This document shows, one piece after another, positions 25,355 to 34,845 of a stretch of 64,000 nucleotides of DNA (the stretch's first letter is position 1; every line of letters begins with the position of its first letter). The notes below the pieces were generated by a model. That model saw only the letters and a list, made by a program, of their open reading frames with translations, did not search any database and was not told the DNA's origin. The position numbers were made by a program, and so were the translations under genes. Origin of the DNA: JAXGPF01 sp964650945 (GTDB lineage: Bacteria > Verrucomicrobiota > Kiritimatiellia > JAAZAB01); the NCBI GenBank assembly GCA_964650945.1, contig CAZYXU010000004.1, forward strand, positions 6,829-70,828, read 5' to 3'.

Positions 25355-25400
25355 TAAATTTTAAACATCAAATTTCGGTGGACTTTTGAAAACAACTTAA
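25354..25400 (+). repeat. Direct repeat, right copy (about 47 bp)
   Basis: Partner of 24188-24235; core at 25367-25391. It directly abuts the end of the 122-bp repeat and supplies the -35 of a candidate promoter for the beta-helix gene. Confidence 0.7.
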
Positions 25401-25406
25401 TATTAT
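25379..25406 (+). promoter_or_regulatory. Candidate promoter for the beta-helix gene
   Basis: TGGACT (25379-25384) and TATTAT (25401-25406), 16 nt apart, partly within the right direct repeat. The equivalent position after the left repeat has no -10 match. Confidence 0.35.
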
Positions 25407-25499
25407 CGAAAAACGACAGGACGGATTTTAGAATGACTGGTATGCGGATTAAATTCGGCCGGCACGGGTGCTAAAAACCGTAAGCAGGAGGAAGCAGAC

Positions 25500-27098
25500 A
25501 TGAAAAGGTATGTTTTGGGTTGCCGCATCATTGTGGTCGCGTTGGCCTACCATATGCTGGCGCTCGGCTTGTGTCCCGCGTGGGCGCAAATGACCGCTTA
25601 TGTGTCGCTCGACGGCGACAACTCGTCCGGCAGCAGTTGGGCGACGGCCTTCAATACGATCGCCGCCGGTATCGCGCATGCCGTGGGGCCAACAAATGTC
25701 GTGCTGGTGTCCAACGGGGTTTACAACGTCAGTGCCCAGATCTATGTCAGCAGCGCCATCACCCTCACAAGTTTGAACGGACGCGCATGGACATCCATCA
25801 ACGGGGGCGGCATCACGCGGTGCCTGCATTTGAATCATGCGGACGCCGTGGTGGATGGCTTTACCATCTCCAACGGGCTGGCGGAGTCCACCTCATACAA
25901 CGACAGCGGCGGCGGCGTACGATTGACCCGGGGGCTGCTGCGCAATTGCGAGGTCCGCGACAACATCGCCAATCGTTACGGCGGGGGAGTGTGTTTCGAT
26001 CAGGTTTCGACCAATGCCACGGTGTTGGATTGCATCATCGCCAATAATCAAACCACCAACACGGATACCTACTCGTTTGGCGGCGGCATTTACCTCCAGG
26101 GGACAGGCTCGATCGTCCGCGGCGCCAAGATCGCCGGCAACACGGCGCTGCTGCGCGGCGGGGGCATCTTTGCCACGCGGGGCCAGAATCTGCTGATCGC
26201 CGACTGCATCGTCAGCAACAATACCAGCACCGGCGTTTTTATTGACAATTCATGGCCGTTGAGCGGCGTTCTGGTTACGAATTGCAACGTGGTTAATAAC
26301 AGCCTCGTTGGGGTGTACTTCGCTTATGGCGCAGGCGGCACCGTGATCGACTCTACCATCAGCCACAATGCCCGCGGGATTATGTTCAACGGCACCACTA
26401 ACTTTGTCGCCCTGGCAAAGAATTGCATGATTTTCAATAATTCCAATGCGACGGACGTATGCGGCGGGGTGTATTTCAACCAGGCCGGCACGGCGCAGAA
26501 CTGCATGATTGTCTCCAATTATTCGAATTATGATGGCGGCGGCGTGTATATGACCAGAGGCGGGCGCCTGCTCAATTGCCTGGTCGCCCAGAATACGGCC
26601 AATCCCGCCGGCCGCTATGGCGGCGGCGTGCTGATGCATACCATGAACCTGGACAACGGATCGGGCATCAGCGCCTGCACGATTGTCGGCAACACCGCCC
26701 GTAACGGCGGCGGGCTGTCTTTCTTTGTTTCAACCAACACCGATTTCGTGGTAAACAGCATCATTGCCAGCAATACCGCCAGCGTGTCCGGGAACGACCT
26801 GTACGATTATGCCACGCAGAGTTCCAACGCGTTTTTCCATAGCTGTATTCAAGTGGCCAGCCTGGCGCAGGGTAAGAACAATATTACCAACCGCGACCCA
26901 CAATTCGTGTCGTCGGCAACCGATGACTTCCGCCTGCAGGCGAATTCGCCCTGCATCAATGCCGGCATTAATCAGATGGGATGGATGGCGGGGGCCGAGG
27001 ACCTTGACGGCTATTCCCGCATTGATCGTTACAGTGGCATTGTGGATATGGGCTGTTACGAATACCGGATCGCCGGCACGATGATCATGCTCCGGTAG
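25500..27098 (+). CDS. Secreted right-handed parallel beta-helix protein
   Basis: A 532-aa exported protein. A signal peptide (to about residue 29, ...CPAWAQ) precedes a polymorphic-outer-membrane/pectate-lyase-like solenoid: the opening YVSLDGDNSSGSSWATAFNTI is typical, followed by many short strands with repeated GGGV/GGGIY turns (SGGGVRL, YGGGVCF, FGGGIYL, RGGGIFA, DGGGVYM, YGGGVLM, NGGGLSF), each about one coil. It ends with DLDGYSRIDRYSGIVDMGCYEY, a common C-terminal cap in this group. No catalytic residues can be assigned; it may be a surface glycan-binding protein or lyase. GGAGG lies 6 nt from the ATG. Confidence 0.82.
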   Translation: MKRYVLGCRIIVVALAYHMLALGLCPAWAQMTAYVSLDGDNSSGSSWATAFNTIAAGIAHAVGPTNVVLVSNGVYNVSAQIYVSSAITLTSLNGRAWTSINGGGITRCLHLNHADAVVDGFTISNGLAESTSYNDSGGGVRLTRGLLRNCEVRDNIANRYGGGVCFDQVSTNATVLDCIIANNQTTNTDTYSFGGGIYLQGTGSIVRGAKIAGNTALLRGGGIFATRGQNLLIADCIVSNNTSTGVFIDNSWPLSGVLVTNCNVVNNSLVGVYFAYGAGGTVIDSTISHNARGIMFNGTTNFVALAKNCMIFNNSNATDVCGGVYFNQAGTAQNCMIVSNYSNYDGGGVYMTRGGRLLNCLVAQNTANPAGRYGGGVLMHTMNLDNGSGISACTIVGNTARNGGGLSFFVSTNTDFVVNSIIASNTASVSGNDLYDYATQSSNAFFHSCIQVASLAQGKNNITNRDPQFVSSATDDFRLQANSPCINAGINQMGWMAGAEDLDGYSRIDRYSGIVDMGCYEYRIAGTMIMLR

Positions 27099-27147
27099 TC
27101 AACGCATTGCCTGGCATGCCGGGGCCGTCCAAGGAGGAAATACGATT

Positions 27148-29262
27148 ATGCAGCTTGAAGATATTATGAAAAAAGGCCGGTTGTTGGCGGTGGCTTGCCT
27201 CGCGGGGCTCTGGTTTGCCGGCGAAGCGGCCGCCGGCGCCGTCCAGCCGGTTACGGATGCCGCAGCATCGCTGTGGATTGACTACTTGATTCCGCGACCC
27301 AAGGAAATCCACATCGAACGCAAACTGACCATTCCCGCCTCGGCGGTAAGCGTGCGCGCCGACCCGGACGCCGGCGTGGCGGCGCGACAGGCCGCTTCGG
27401 AATTACGGGATTTATTCGGACCCGCAACGACAAACCTTCCGGCAACGGCCCCCGGCGGTTTTACAATCGTTCTGGGCCGTGTGGCGGCGGATAAGCGCGT
27501 GGAGGGTCTTGATACGGCCGATCTTGAAAGATTGCGCATGCTGCCCAATTCCCGGCAAGCGTATTTGATCCGGCCGGCGGGCAACCGGAGGCTGGTGATT
27601 GCCGCGCTGGATGAACGGGGTTTGTATTATGGCGTTCAGACGCTGAAGCAACTGGCCACGCCCTTTCTCAAGGATGGCCAGGTAATTTTGCCGTTAGCCG
27701 TGATCACCGATTGGCCGGATCTGGAGGAGCGCGGTCTCTGGAATTCCCCTCGTCAAACACCAGGATTCATGCAGTGGATGGCCGGATTGAAGTTAAATTT
27801 CGAGCATTTCGGGCATCCCGTCAATTTGAACCCAGACGAGGAACGGTGTCCGCCGTTGCCCATGGAACAAATCCAGCAGGCGCGCGCTTACGCCTTGCAT
27901 CTCATGCCGCATTGTCAACATTATGATTTCTGGGTGGCTGACGCCAGGAACAAGCCCTATTATCCCGCGGATTTGATCGGCCGCGGCGCCACGGCGCGCA
28001 ATCCGGCGTCCGTCGCCAGTCCGGATTATAACCAGGATCTCCGCGCCCCCTGCGCCTCCAATCCGCGTTTGCGGAATTATCTGACGGAATGGCTGCTAAG
28101 CGCGGGCGGGCAGGGCGTCCGGGAAACATGCTTATGGATGACGGAGTATCAACCGTCGTATTGCTCCTGCGAAAAGTGCCTGCCGGAAGGCAGCGAGCGG
28201 CGCCAACTGCAATTGGAAACTATCGCGAGCGTGGCGGCGATCGCGGCGGCGCGCAAAACCTATCCGGACCTGGTGACGCGCATATTCATCACCACGAAGA
28301 ATGAGCAGGAAAGCGCGGAATGCCTGGCGCTGCTGCCCCGTGATGATTCCTCCATCAGGGCGGATGTCTATTCCCGCACCGCGGCGGTTGACGCCCATGC
28401 GGCGGCCGGCAATTGGGTGGCCAGTTACGGCGGCGCCGGCGGCGGCGCGGTGTATCTTGACCACCTTAGCCGCGGGGCTTATCAGTTCCGCCTCTTCCCC
28501 GCGCCGGCAGCCGTGCGCGAATCGCTGCAGGCGCATTGCGCGATCGGATATGACGGCGTCTATACGCTGTCGTATGGAGTTCCGGGACTGGACTGGCGGG
28601 AAAAAGGATATGTTGACCGGCAATACGGCGACTATCTCATCCCCATGCTCGCGGAATGGTCATGGAATGTCTCCGGACGCACCGTGCGTGAATTCAATCG
28701 CGCCTGGGCCACGCGGCGGGGCTACAACGATATTGACAAGGCGCTCGCCTGGCTGGAGCTCATGGCGCCCCTTGAGGAATTTGCGTACTGCGCCCTGCGG
28801 GATATTCGCCAGCACGCCGAAATTATACGCCGCCGTGAACCGATCCGTTTCACCCATGGCCCGGCAGCGGAAGCCATCATGCCTGAAAATGCCGAACGCC
28901 AGTTTGCCGAATTGATTGCTGCGGCCGGCCGCGCCGCGCAACTGGCGGCAGAACTGCAGGCGCCGGATATGCTCGCCGAGTCAGGCCATGTCCGGGCGGC
29001 GCTCGACCTGTTGCGCGGCCTATGCCGGCTGTCGCTTGCCGTCGCGCCCGCCGGCAGTCAGACGGCGGTTGCGCCAGCGCCGGCCTTGGATGCAATCCGC
29101 GAGGCGGCGCGTCAAATGACCGCGCATACGGCCGCCGTCATCCAAGCCTGGCCGGACGTGCCGGCAACCGCCAAAAAGCAATTTACCGAGCATGCAAACG
29201 CCTATATCGCGCAACAAGTCCAGACCATTGAATCAGCCGTCGGAACGGGCCGGGTAAAATAG
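27148..29262 (+). CDS. GH20-like exported protein, paralogue 1
   Basis: A 704-aa exported protein. Signal peptide near residues 7-30 (MKKGRLLAVACLAGLWFAGEAAAG), then a GH20b-type N-terminal domain (IPRPKEIHIERKLTIPASAV ... GLYYGVQTLKQL ... VITDWPDLEERGLW) leading into a TIM-barrel-like region. The GH20 catalytic Asp-Glu pair (HxGGDE) is absent; at the corresponding point the protein has WMTEYQPSYCSCEKC, a CxCxxC cluster also present in the two paralogues downstream. AAGGAGG is 10 nt from the first ATG. It is probably a periplasmic glycan-active enzyme of a hexosaminidase-related family, reaction unknown. Confidence 0.75.
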   Translation: MQLEDIMKKGRLLAVACLAGLWFAGEAAAGAVQPVTDAAASLWIDYLIPRPKEIHIERKLTIPASAVSVRADPDAGVAARQAASELRDLFGPATTNLPATAPGGFTIVLGRVAADKRVEGLDTADLERLRMLPNSRQAYLIRPAGNRRLVIAALDERGLYYGVQTLKQLATPFLKDGQVILPLAVITDWPDLEERGLWNSPRQTPGFMQWMAGLKLNFEHFGHPVNLNPDEERCPPLPMEQIQQARAYALHLMPHCQHYDFWVADARNKPYYPADLIGRGATARNPASVASPDYNQDLRAPCASNPRLRNYLTEWLLSAGGQGVRETCLWMTEYQPSYCSCEKCLPEGSERRQLQLETIASVAAIAAARKTYPDLVTRIFITTKNEQESAECLALLPRDDSSIRADVYSRTAAVDAHAAAGNWVASYGGAGGGAVYLDHLSRGAYQFRLFPAPAAVRESLQAHCAIGYDGVYTLSYGVPGLDWREKGYVDRQYGDYLIPMLAEWSWNVSGRTVREFNRAWATRRGYNDIDKALAWLELMAPLEEFAYCALRDIRQHAEIIRRREPIRFTHGPAAEAIMPENAERQFAELIAAAGRAAQLAAELQAPDMLAESGHVRAALDLLRGLCRLSLAVAPAGSQTAVAPAPALDAIREAARQMTAHTAAVIQAWPDVPATAKKQFTEHANAYIAQQVQTIESAVGTGRVK

Positions 29263-29364
29263 CGCCACCATGCATTCAACCATTCAATGCATTACCGATC
29301 CGGGCTCATGGACCTGTCCCGCGCGCCGGCGGCATGGCGCCGCCGCCGTCTGAAAGTTTGACGT

Positions 29365-30591
29365 ATGCCAATCGCCGTCGAAAAAACCGTTCAAATCCCG
29401 GCCGAATTGCTCGGGGAAGTTTCCTCCCAGCATACCGGGGGATATTCCGGGGTATTTGTCGCCGAATGCAACACCGCCTACCGGTTCAATACCGGCCCGG
29501 AACTGGTCCAAATATATGGCGGCATGATCGCCAGCGATGTATGGAATAAATACTTCCAGCGCTTCAGCGAGGATAACGGACAGTCTTGGTCGCCGCCGGC
29601 GATCATATTTCGGCCCATGCCGACACCCAACGGCTCGATTCGCTGGAACGAAAGTTGTCTTTTCCTGGATGAGGAGAAGAATCGCCTCTGCCATTTTACT
29701 AATTACAGCATGTTCCCGAAAACCTTTTTAACCGCCGAAGTGCTGAAAACCACCCGTATCCTGATGCGCCTGTCAGCGGATGGTGGGCGGACCTTTGTTG
29801 CAAAGCAACTGGTTCAGCGCGGGTATGACCAGACCCACTGGGCCGCTGGTGTCGTCTTCGGCCGGAACCGGCTATATGTGTCTTTCCCGGCCCCCTTAAA
29901 ACTGAAGAACGGCACGATCCTTCTGCCGGTATCCAGGACTCCGGCCCCTATCGGCTATCCTTCACTCACCCTGATTCCTGAAGACGCCGGGTGCCTGATC
30001 GGGCAATGGAACGGGGATCAACTGGAATGGGAGTTGAGCGGGATGGTGAGCGTTGCGCCGTCCCTGTCGGCGCGGGGATTATGCGAACCAACGCTGGCGG
30101 AAATGGCCGATGGATCCATCCTGATGATCATGCGCGGTAGCAATTACGGTCTGGCCGGCGCGGCGGGATGCAAGTGGCGGTCCCTCTCGCGCGACGGCGG
30201 CCATACCTGGTCGCAACCCGCCCCCTGGACCTATCATACCGGCGAGCCGTTTTTTTCGCCGGCGAGCGGCGCGCGCTTGATCCGCCATGCCGGCAACGGC
30301 AGGCTCTACTGGTTCGGCAACATCACCCCGACCAATCCCAACGGCAATATACCGCGTTGTCCGCTGCAGATCGCCGAAGTGGATGAAGCCTCAAAGACGC
30401 TGATTAAAGATTCCGTCGAGGTCATAGATATGCGTCAGCCGGCGGATGGTCCGGAAACGCATTTGTCCAATTTCCGGGTCTATGCGGACCGCCGCACGCA
30501 TGAATTCGTGCTGCATCTGGCGCGCATCGGCGAACGCGGCGGCAAGGATCGCACGTCGCCATCGTATCAATACCGGATCCGAACAGAATAA
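29365..30591 (+). CDS. BNR/Asp-box sialidase-like protein
   Basis: A 408-aa predicted beta-propeller with Asp boxes SEDNGQSWSPP (about residue 69), SADGGRTFVAK and SRDGGHTWSQP. No signal peptide. Its first 50 residues (…GYSGVFVAECNTAYRFNTG…) are the same region that survives alone in the truncated gene at 36655. Paralogue of the gene at 22790. Likely cytosolic glycan processing; substrate not assignable. Confidence 0.78.
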   Translation: MPIAVEKTVQIPAELLGEVSSQHTGGYSGVFVAECNTAYRFNTGPELVQIYGGMIASDVWNKYFQRFSEDNGQSWSPPAIIFRPMPTPNGSIRWNESCLFLDEEKNRLCHFTNYSMFPKTFLTAEVLKTTRILMRLSADGGRTFVAKQLVQRGYDQTHWAAGVVFGRNRLYVSFPAPLKLKNGTILLPVSRTPAPIGYPSLTLIPEDAGCLIGQWNGDQLEWELSGMVSVAPSLSARGLCEPTLAEMADGSILMIMRGSNYGLAGAAGCKWRSLSRDGGHTWSQPAPWTYHTGEPFFSPASGARLIRHAGNGRLYWFGNITPTNPNGNIPRCPLQIAEVDEASKTLIKDSVEVIDMRQPADGPETHLSNFRVYADRRTHEFVLHLARIGERGGKDRTSPSYQYRIRTE

Positions 30592-30618
30592 CCTCTGCCC
30601 GCTTATGAATTGACCGCC

Positions 30619-32253
30619 ATGCATAAACCGGAAGTCTTAACCGTGCTGGATCATGAAGTGATCGTCCGCCGGGCGCCGGATGACAGCCTGCGAATGATTT
30701 ATTTACAGGGCCATCCCGGCGGCCAGTCAATCGCAACGCGGCGATCCCCTGATAACGGCCGCTCCTGGAGCGCACCGCTGCCTTTAGTTGAGTTGCCAAC
30801 CGATCGTGGAACATTTCTTGGCTGTCAAATGGTGTTCGATCAACGCGGCGAACTGCATTTGTTTTCCCTGAATGACGGCGGCGGCGGGGTTGATGATGTC
30901 GGCGAGGGCGAGCGCGCCTTGCATAACGAAATTACCGATAAACGGCTCGATATCTGGCATGCGTATTCGTCGCATGGCCTGCGAACATGGTCACCGCCAC
31001 GCCCGATATGGAAAGGGTTTACCGGCGCTATGAATTCCGTCATTTTGTCAAAGAACGGACGCCTGGTCTATCCATTTTCTTATATGACATCCCGGACCTG
31101 GAGGAATCGCGGTGCCGGCTTGGACGCCTTTACCTTCATGGGCAAATATGATTGCACCGCCCTGTTTTCGGACGATGACGGCCGCAGCTGGAAACTTGCC
31201 AACAGCATCAACGTTACTGTGCCGGACACTGTCTATGCCTATGGCGCGGTTGAGCCTGTCATTCTGCAGTTGAAAGACGGCCGACTCTGGATGCTGGTCC
31301 GCACGCAATTGGGCCGGTTCTGGGAATCGTTTTCCGACGATGGCTCCTGCTGGTCCAGACCGCAACCGACGGCAATCGTTTCTTCCGATTCGCCGGCGGG
31401 ACTTGTGCGGCTGGATGACGGCCGCATTGTACTGCTATGGAACAACTGCCAGCGATTCCCTTATGCCTACGGCGGGCGGCATGTCATTCATGCCGCGATT
31501 TCATCGGACGAGGGCCAGACGTGGCATGGCTGTCGTGAAGTTGCCCGCGACCCGCGCCGCAACGAGCCGCCGCCGCTTAGCGGGGATTACGGTACGGCCT
31601 ATCCTCTTCCCGTGGCCACGCGGGAAGGGAAAGTCATCTATTCCACGGGACAGGGCGCCGGCCGGATCATGCTGATGTCCCTGGATCCGGAATGGCTGAT
31701 GGCAACATCGCATAAGGCTGATTTCACGTCAGCCTCTGACGAATGGGCCGTCTTCGGCACAAAAGGCGTCCAGTTCGTTGATCATCCGGAACGGGCGGGA
31801 GAGAAAGCGTTGCGCATCGGCAAGGTTGCCGAAGATTGGCCAGCGGTTGCCGTTTGGAATTTCCCGGCTGGACCAAACGGGCGGTTGACCCTGCGCTTCC
31901 GGCTCACGCCAGGCCATGCCGCGATCGGCGTGGGCTTGGCTGATCATTTTTCGCCTCCTTTTGATCTGGAAGATCGTTTTCACAACCTGGCAACGATCTC
32001 CATCGCATCGGACAGTCGCCTGTTGGGGGCCGTGCTGGAAGCGGGGCGCTCGTATGCACTGAAGTTAAACTGGAGTTGCCGGGAAGGCTGTTGCGGGGTC
32101 GCGCTGGATGGCCGATCGCTCGGGATGGTCCCCCTGCGGCATGAGTCCTGTGGCGCCTCGTATCTCCGTTTGGGTTCGCCGGCTGGCAAGCCGGCCGCAG
32201 GAGCGTTGCTTGTGGAAGGCGTAGAGGTTGAAATCGCGGACTTTTTGCAATGA
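30619..32253 (+). CDS. BNR/Asp-box protein with C-terminal beta-sandwich
   Basis: A 544-aa protein without a signal peptide. Residues about 1-365 form a BNR propeller with four boxes (SPDNGRSWSAP, SDDDGRSWKLA, SDDGSCWSRP, SSDEGQTWHGC). Residues about 370-540 look like a jelly-roll or laminin-G-type sandwich (FPAGPNGRLTLRFRLTPG, HNLATISIASDSRLLGAVLE), plausible for carbohydrate binding. I chose ATG at 30619 rather than TTG at 30610; neither has a clear ribosome binding site. It overlaps the next gene by 4 nt. Confidence 0.75.
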   Translation: MHKPEVLTVLDHEVIVRRAPDDSLRMIYLQGHPGGQSIATRRSPDNGRSWSAPLPLVELPTDRGTFLGCQMVFDQRGELHLFSLNDGGGGVDDVGEGERALHNEITDKRLDIWHAYSSHGLRTWSPPRPIWKGFTGAMNSVILSKNGRLVYPFSYMTSRTWRNRGAGLDAFTFMGKYDCTALFSDDDGRSWKLANSINVTVPDTVYAYGAVEPVILQLKDGRLWMLVRTQLGRFWESFSDDGSCWSRPQPTAIVSSDSPAGLVRLDDGRIVLLWNNCQRFPYAYGGRHVIHAAISSDEGQTWHGCREVARDPRRNEPPPLSGDYGTAYPLPVATREGKVIYSTGQGAGRIMLMSLDPEWLMATSHKADFTSASDEWAVFGTKGVQFVDHPERAGEKALRIGKVAEDWPAVAVWNFPAGPNGRLTLRFRLTPGHAAIGVGLADHFSPPFDLEDRFHNLATISIASDSRLLGAVLEAGRSYALKLNWSCREGCCGVALDGRSLGMVPLRHESCGASYLRLGSPAGKPAAGALLVEGVEVEIADFLQ

Positions 32254-33581
32254 AATGGCTTTGGATTTTACTGATCGTTATGGCAGGCGGCATGGCTGAC
32301 TATTCTTCTTCCGAACCTGTTACGCCCGCAACGCAGACCCCGTTCGTTGCGGCGGCCGGACCGGCTGCATCAGACGCGGCGGCCTTCCGGGATCACGGCG
32401 ACCGGCTTCAGCGGACGCGGGCATTGTTAAACGCAGGGGGACAATCGTTCCGGATTGCCTGTTTCGGCGACAGCATTACCGGCATCTACTATCACAGCGG
32501 CGGACGTTGCGCCTGGGGCGATATCCTGGCCGTCGGCTTGGGACGCGCGTATCCGGCGGCGCAAATCGAGATCATCCAGGCCGGCCGCAGCGGCAGCACA
32601 ACGCAGGATGCCCTGGAACGGATCCGGGACAGCGTCCTGAAGCGGAAGCCGCACCTGGTTGTGTGCATGTTCGGCATGAACGACGTGGCGACCGTGCCGG
32701 CAGAAACCTATCGCGGCAACTTGGCGCGGATGACGCGCTTATGCCGCGCGGCGGGGGCGGACGTGGTTTTATGCACACCGACGGCTAATGATCCGGATGC
32801 AGTCCGGCCCGCGGAGAAGCTTGGACAATATGCCGAAATCGTGCGGCAGGTCGGAACGGAACTGCGAACGCCGGTCGCCGATTGCCATCGCGTTTTTGCA
32901 ACTATCCGCCGTGAAGATCCCCGCGCGTGGCTGATGATGATGAGCGACGCTATTCATCCCAATATGCGCGGACAAAAAGTCATTGCGGAGGAGGTGCTGG
33001 CGGCGATTGCGGGCAAGCGCGTACCGTTGGCGGACGTGCCCCCGCCGGCGCCGTTGATCCCCAAAACCCTGGCCCTGCTGACCGGGGGACAGACCCTGAA
33101 GGTGATCGCCATGCCGCCCTATGACGACATCGCCCGGTCGTGCATCCGGGCGGTCAGCGGCCAGGCGGAAGTCAATATGGTAACCTGGCCCACCGCGGGA
33201 AAATCCCTGTCAGAAATCCAAGCCTGGTCGCTGGGCATACGACCGATGCAGCCAAACCTGGTTATTATCGCGCTGCCCGCCGCTGCCGCGGAAACCGAAC
33301 CGGCCGTTTTCCGCCGATACACGCAGATCATTCAGCAGGCCATCAGTTATGGACGGCAAGCATGGGATTGTATCGGCGTGCTTCCTTCGGTAACGCGGTT
33401 GACGCTATCCGCGGAGGAAAAAAAGACTGAGCAATTAGGCAGGGATGCGCTTAACGCCATGCATATTGGCATCGTGGCCAGGGAGCAAGGCGCTGCGCCA
33501 ACGGCGGCCGCGATTTTCGAACGGTGGCTGCGCAATCAGATCAACGAACAAGCGCCGGAACACCGAGGAGCACAACCGTGA
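32250..33581 (+). CDS. Exported SGNH/GDSL hydrolase with a second degenerate domain
   Basis: A 443-aa protein. Signal peptide at 1-17 or so (MKWLWILLIVMAGGMA). The first domain has all SGNH blocks: CFGDSITG with nucleophile Ser75, the RSGSTTQDAL Gly block, FGMNDV with the Asn, and MSDAIHPN with Asp233/His236. After about residue 270 a second region of similar length (KVIAMPPYDDIARS, WPTAGKSLSEIQAW, PNLVIIALPA) mimics the spacing of the first but lacks GDS and DxxH. The likely role is deacetylation of an O-acetylated glycan in the periplasm. Start and stop overlap both neighbours (ATGA), so it is translationally coupled to two BNR genes. Confidence 0.85.
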   Translation: MKWLWILLIVMAGGMADYSSSEPVTPATQTPFVAAAGPAASDAAAFRDHGDRLQRTRALLNAGGQSFRIACFGDSITGIYYHSGGRCAWGDILAVGLGRAYPAAQIEIIQAGRSGSTTQDALERIRDSVLKRKPHLVVCMFGMNDVATVPAETYRGNLARMTRLCRAAGADVVLCTPTANDPDAVRPAEKLGQYAEIVRQVGTELRTPVADCHRVFATIRREDPRAWLMMMSDAIHPNMRGQKVIAEEVLAAIAGKRVPLADVPPPAPLIPKTLALLTGGQTLKVIAMPPYDDIARSCIRAVSGQAEVNMVTWPTAGKSLSEIQAWSLGIRPMQPNLVIIALPAAAAETEPAVFRRYTQIIQQAISYGRQAWDCIGVLPSVTRLTLSAEEKKTEQLGRDALNAMHIGIVAREQGAAPTAAAIFERWLRNQINEQAPEHRGAQP

Positions 33582-34690
33582 TGGCAATTCATTTGTTGCA
33601 AACAGGGCTGATTTACCGGAATCCGCATCCGCACGTCAGGAGTATACACGCCTATTTTCCGTCCGTGGCGGTCATGGCCAACGGGGATATGCTGGCAACG
33701 GTTGTGCTGGGCGAAGCGTTTGAATCCGTCAATCTCCACGCCTGGGTCTGCCGTTCCCGCGATCACGGCGTCTCCTGGCAAATGGAGGGCCGGCTCGACA
33801 GTGATGCTAAGGATCCGCTGGTCTCCGATACGGCCAGGATAGCGGCGTTGCCGGATGGCAGCATCATGGCCTTCATTATGCGCCTCGATCGGTCCGGTCA
33901 TCCCGAGGAAGGACTGACCAGTCATGCAACCCTTGGATTTGTTCCCGTGCAATTACGGGTCTCCCGATCGTCCGATTTTGGCCGGACCTGGGAATCGCGC
34001 CCGTTGGTGCCGCCGCTGGAGGGGCCTGGCTTTGAGATGTGTTGTCCGATTGTGCCGCTGGCAGACGGCCGGTTGATTCTGCCCACGCAAACCTGGCCGG
34101 GCTGGAACGGGGAGTGTCCGAACGGCATCCGGATGGTGGCCTTTGTTTCTCATGACGCAGGCAGGACCTGGCCGGAATACATGAATGTGATGAACGAACC
34201 AGGGGGTAAGACTTTCTTCTGGGAATCCAAGATTATCGAATTGCCCGACCGGCGTTTGCTGGCCGTCGCCTGGATGTATGATGACGTCGCCAAATGCGAT
34301 GGGCCGAACCCGTATGCCCTGAGTGCGGACGGCGGCCGCACGTGGTCACCGCGCAGGTCCACGGGGCTTTTCGGCCAGACCTTGACGCCTTGCCTGCTTC
34401 CCGACGGCCGGATACTGAGCGTCTACCGCCGGATGGACAAGCCCGGATTGTGGGCCAATCTTTCGCGGCTGGAGGACCAACGCTGGATTCACGAGGCGGA
34501 GGCCCCGCTCTGGGGAAACGCTGCGCAGGGATTAACGCAGACGACCGCCGACATGGCGCATAATTTCAATGTGCTCCGGTTCGGAGCGCCGACCGCGGTC
34601 CTGCTAAGGGATGGTACGATTTTTGTCGCCTGCTGGTGTTACGAGGATTGCGTCAGCGGCATTCGATGGTTCAAACTAAAGGTTGCTTAA
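33581..34690 (+). CDS. BNR/Asp-box sialidase-like protein
   Basis: A 369-aa predicted beta-propeller with four Asp boxes: SRDHGVSWQME, SSDFGRTWESR, SHDAGRTWPEY and SADGGRTWSPR. It has no signal peptide. The ATG at 33581 shares one base with the upstream SGNH stop; a longer frame from 33524 is translation within that gene and unlikely. GAGGAG lies upstream. Family members hydrolyse or bind sialic acid or other sugars; the reaction here is not assignable. Confidence 0.78.
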   Translation: MAIHLLQTGLIYRNPHPHVRSIHAYFPSVAVMANGDMLATVVLGEAFESVNLHAWVCRSRDHGVSWQMEGRLDSDAKDPLVSDTARIAALPDGSIMAFIMRLDRSGHPEEGLTSHATLGFVPVQLRVSRSSDFGRTWESRPLVPPLEGPGFEMCCPIVPLADGRLILPTQTWPGWNGECPNGIRMVAFVSHDAGRTWPEYMNVMNEPGGKTFFWESKIIELPDRRLLAVAWMYDDVAKCDGPNPYALSADGGRTWSPRRSTGLFGQTLTPCLLPDGRILSVYRRMDKPGLWANLSRLEDQRWIHEAEAPLWGNAAQGLTQTTADMAHNFNVLRFGAPTAVLLRDGTIFVACWCYEDCVSGIRWFKLKVA

Positions 34691-34845
34691 TCCGCCGAAC
34701 CAAGGAGATGGCGTGAACGAAGGAAGCGCTTATTTCGTTCCAGGCAATCTTGCCGTATGCAAACGGCGCGCAGTCCCGCCGAAATGGCCGCGGCAACGGA
34801 GCGGGTCGTGAAGACTAATTATCGGGGAAAGGCGCATCGCCATTC

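Noticed and set aside
34713..34811. 32-codon GTG frame with AAGGAG upstream, before the TIM-barrel gene
   Set aside because: Good translation signal but very short, unrecognised, and followed by an independent start; could be a remnant, not enough to annotate.
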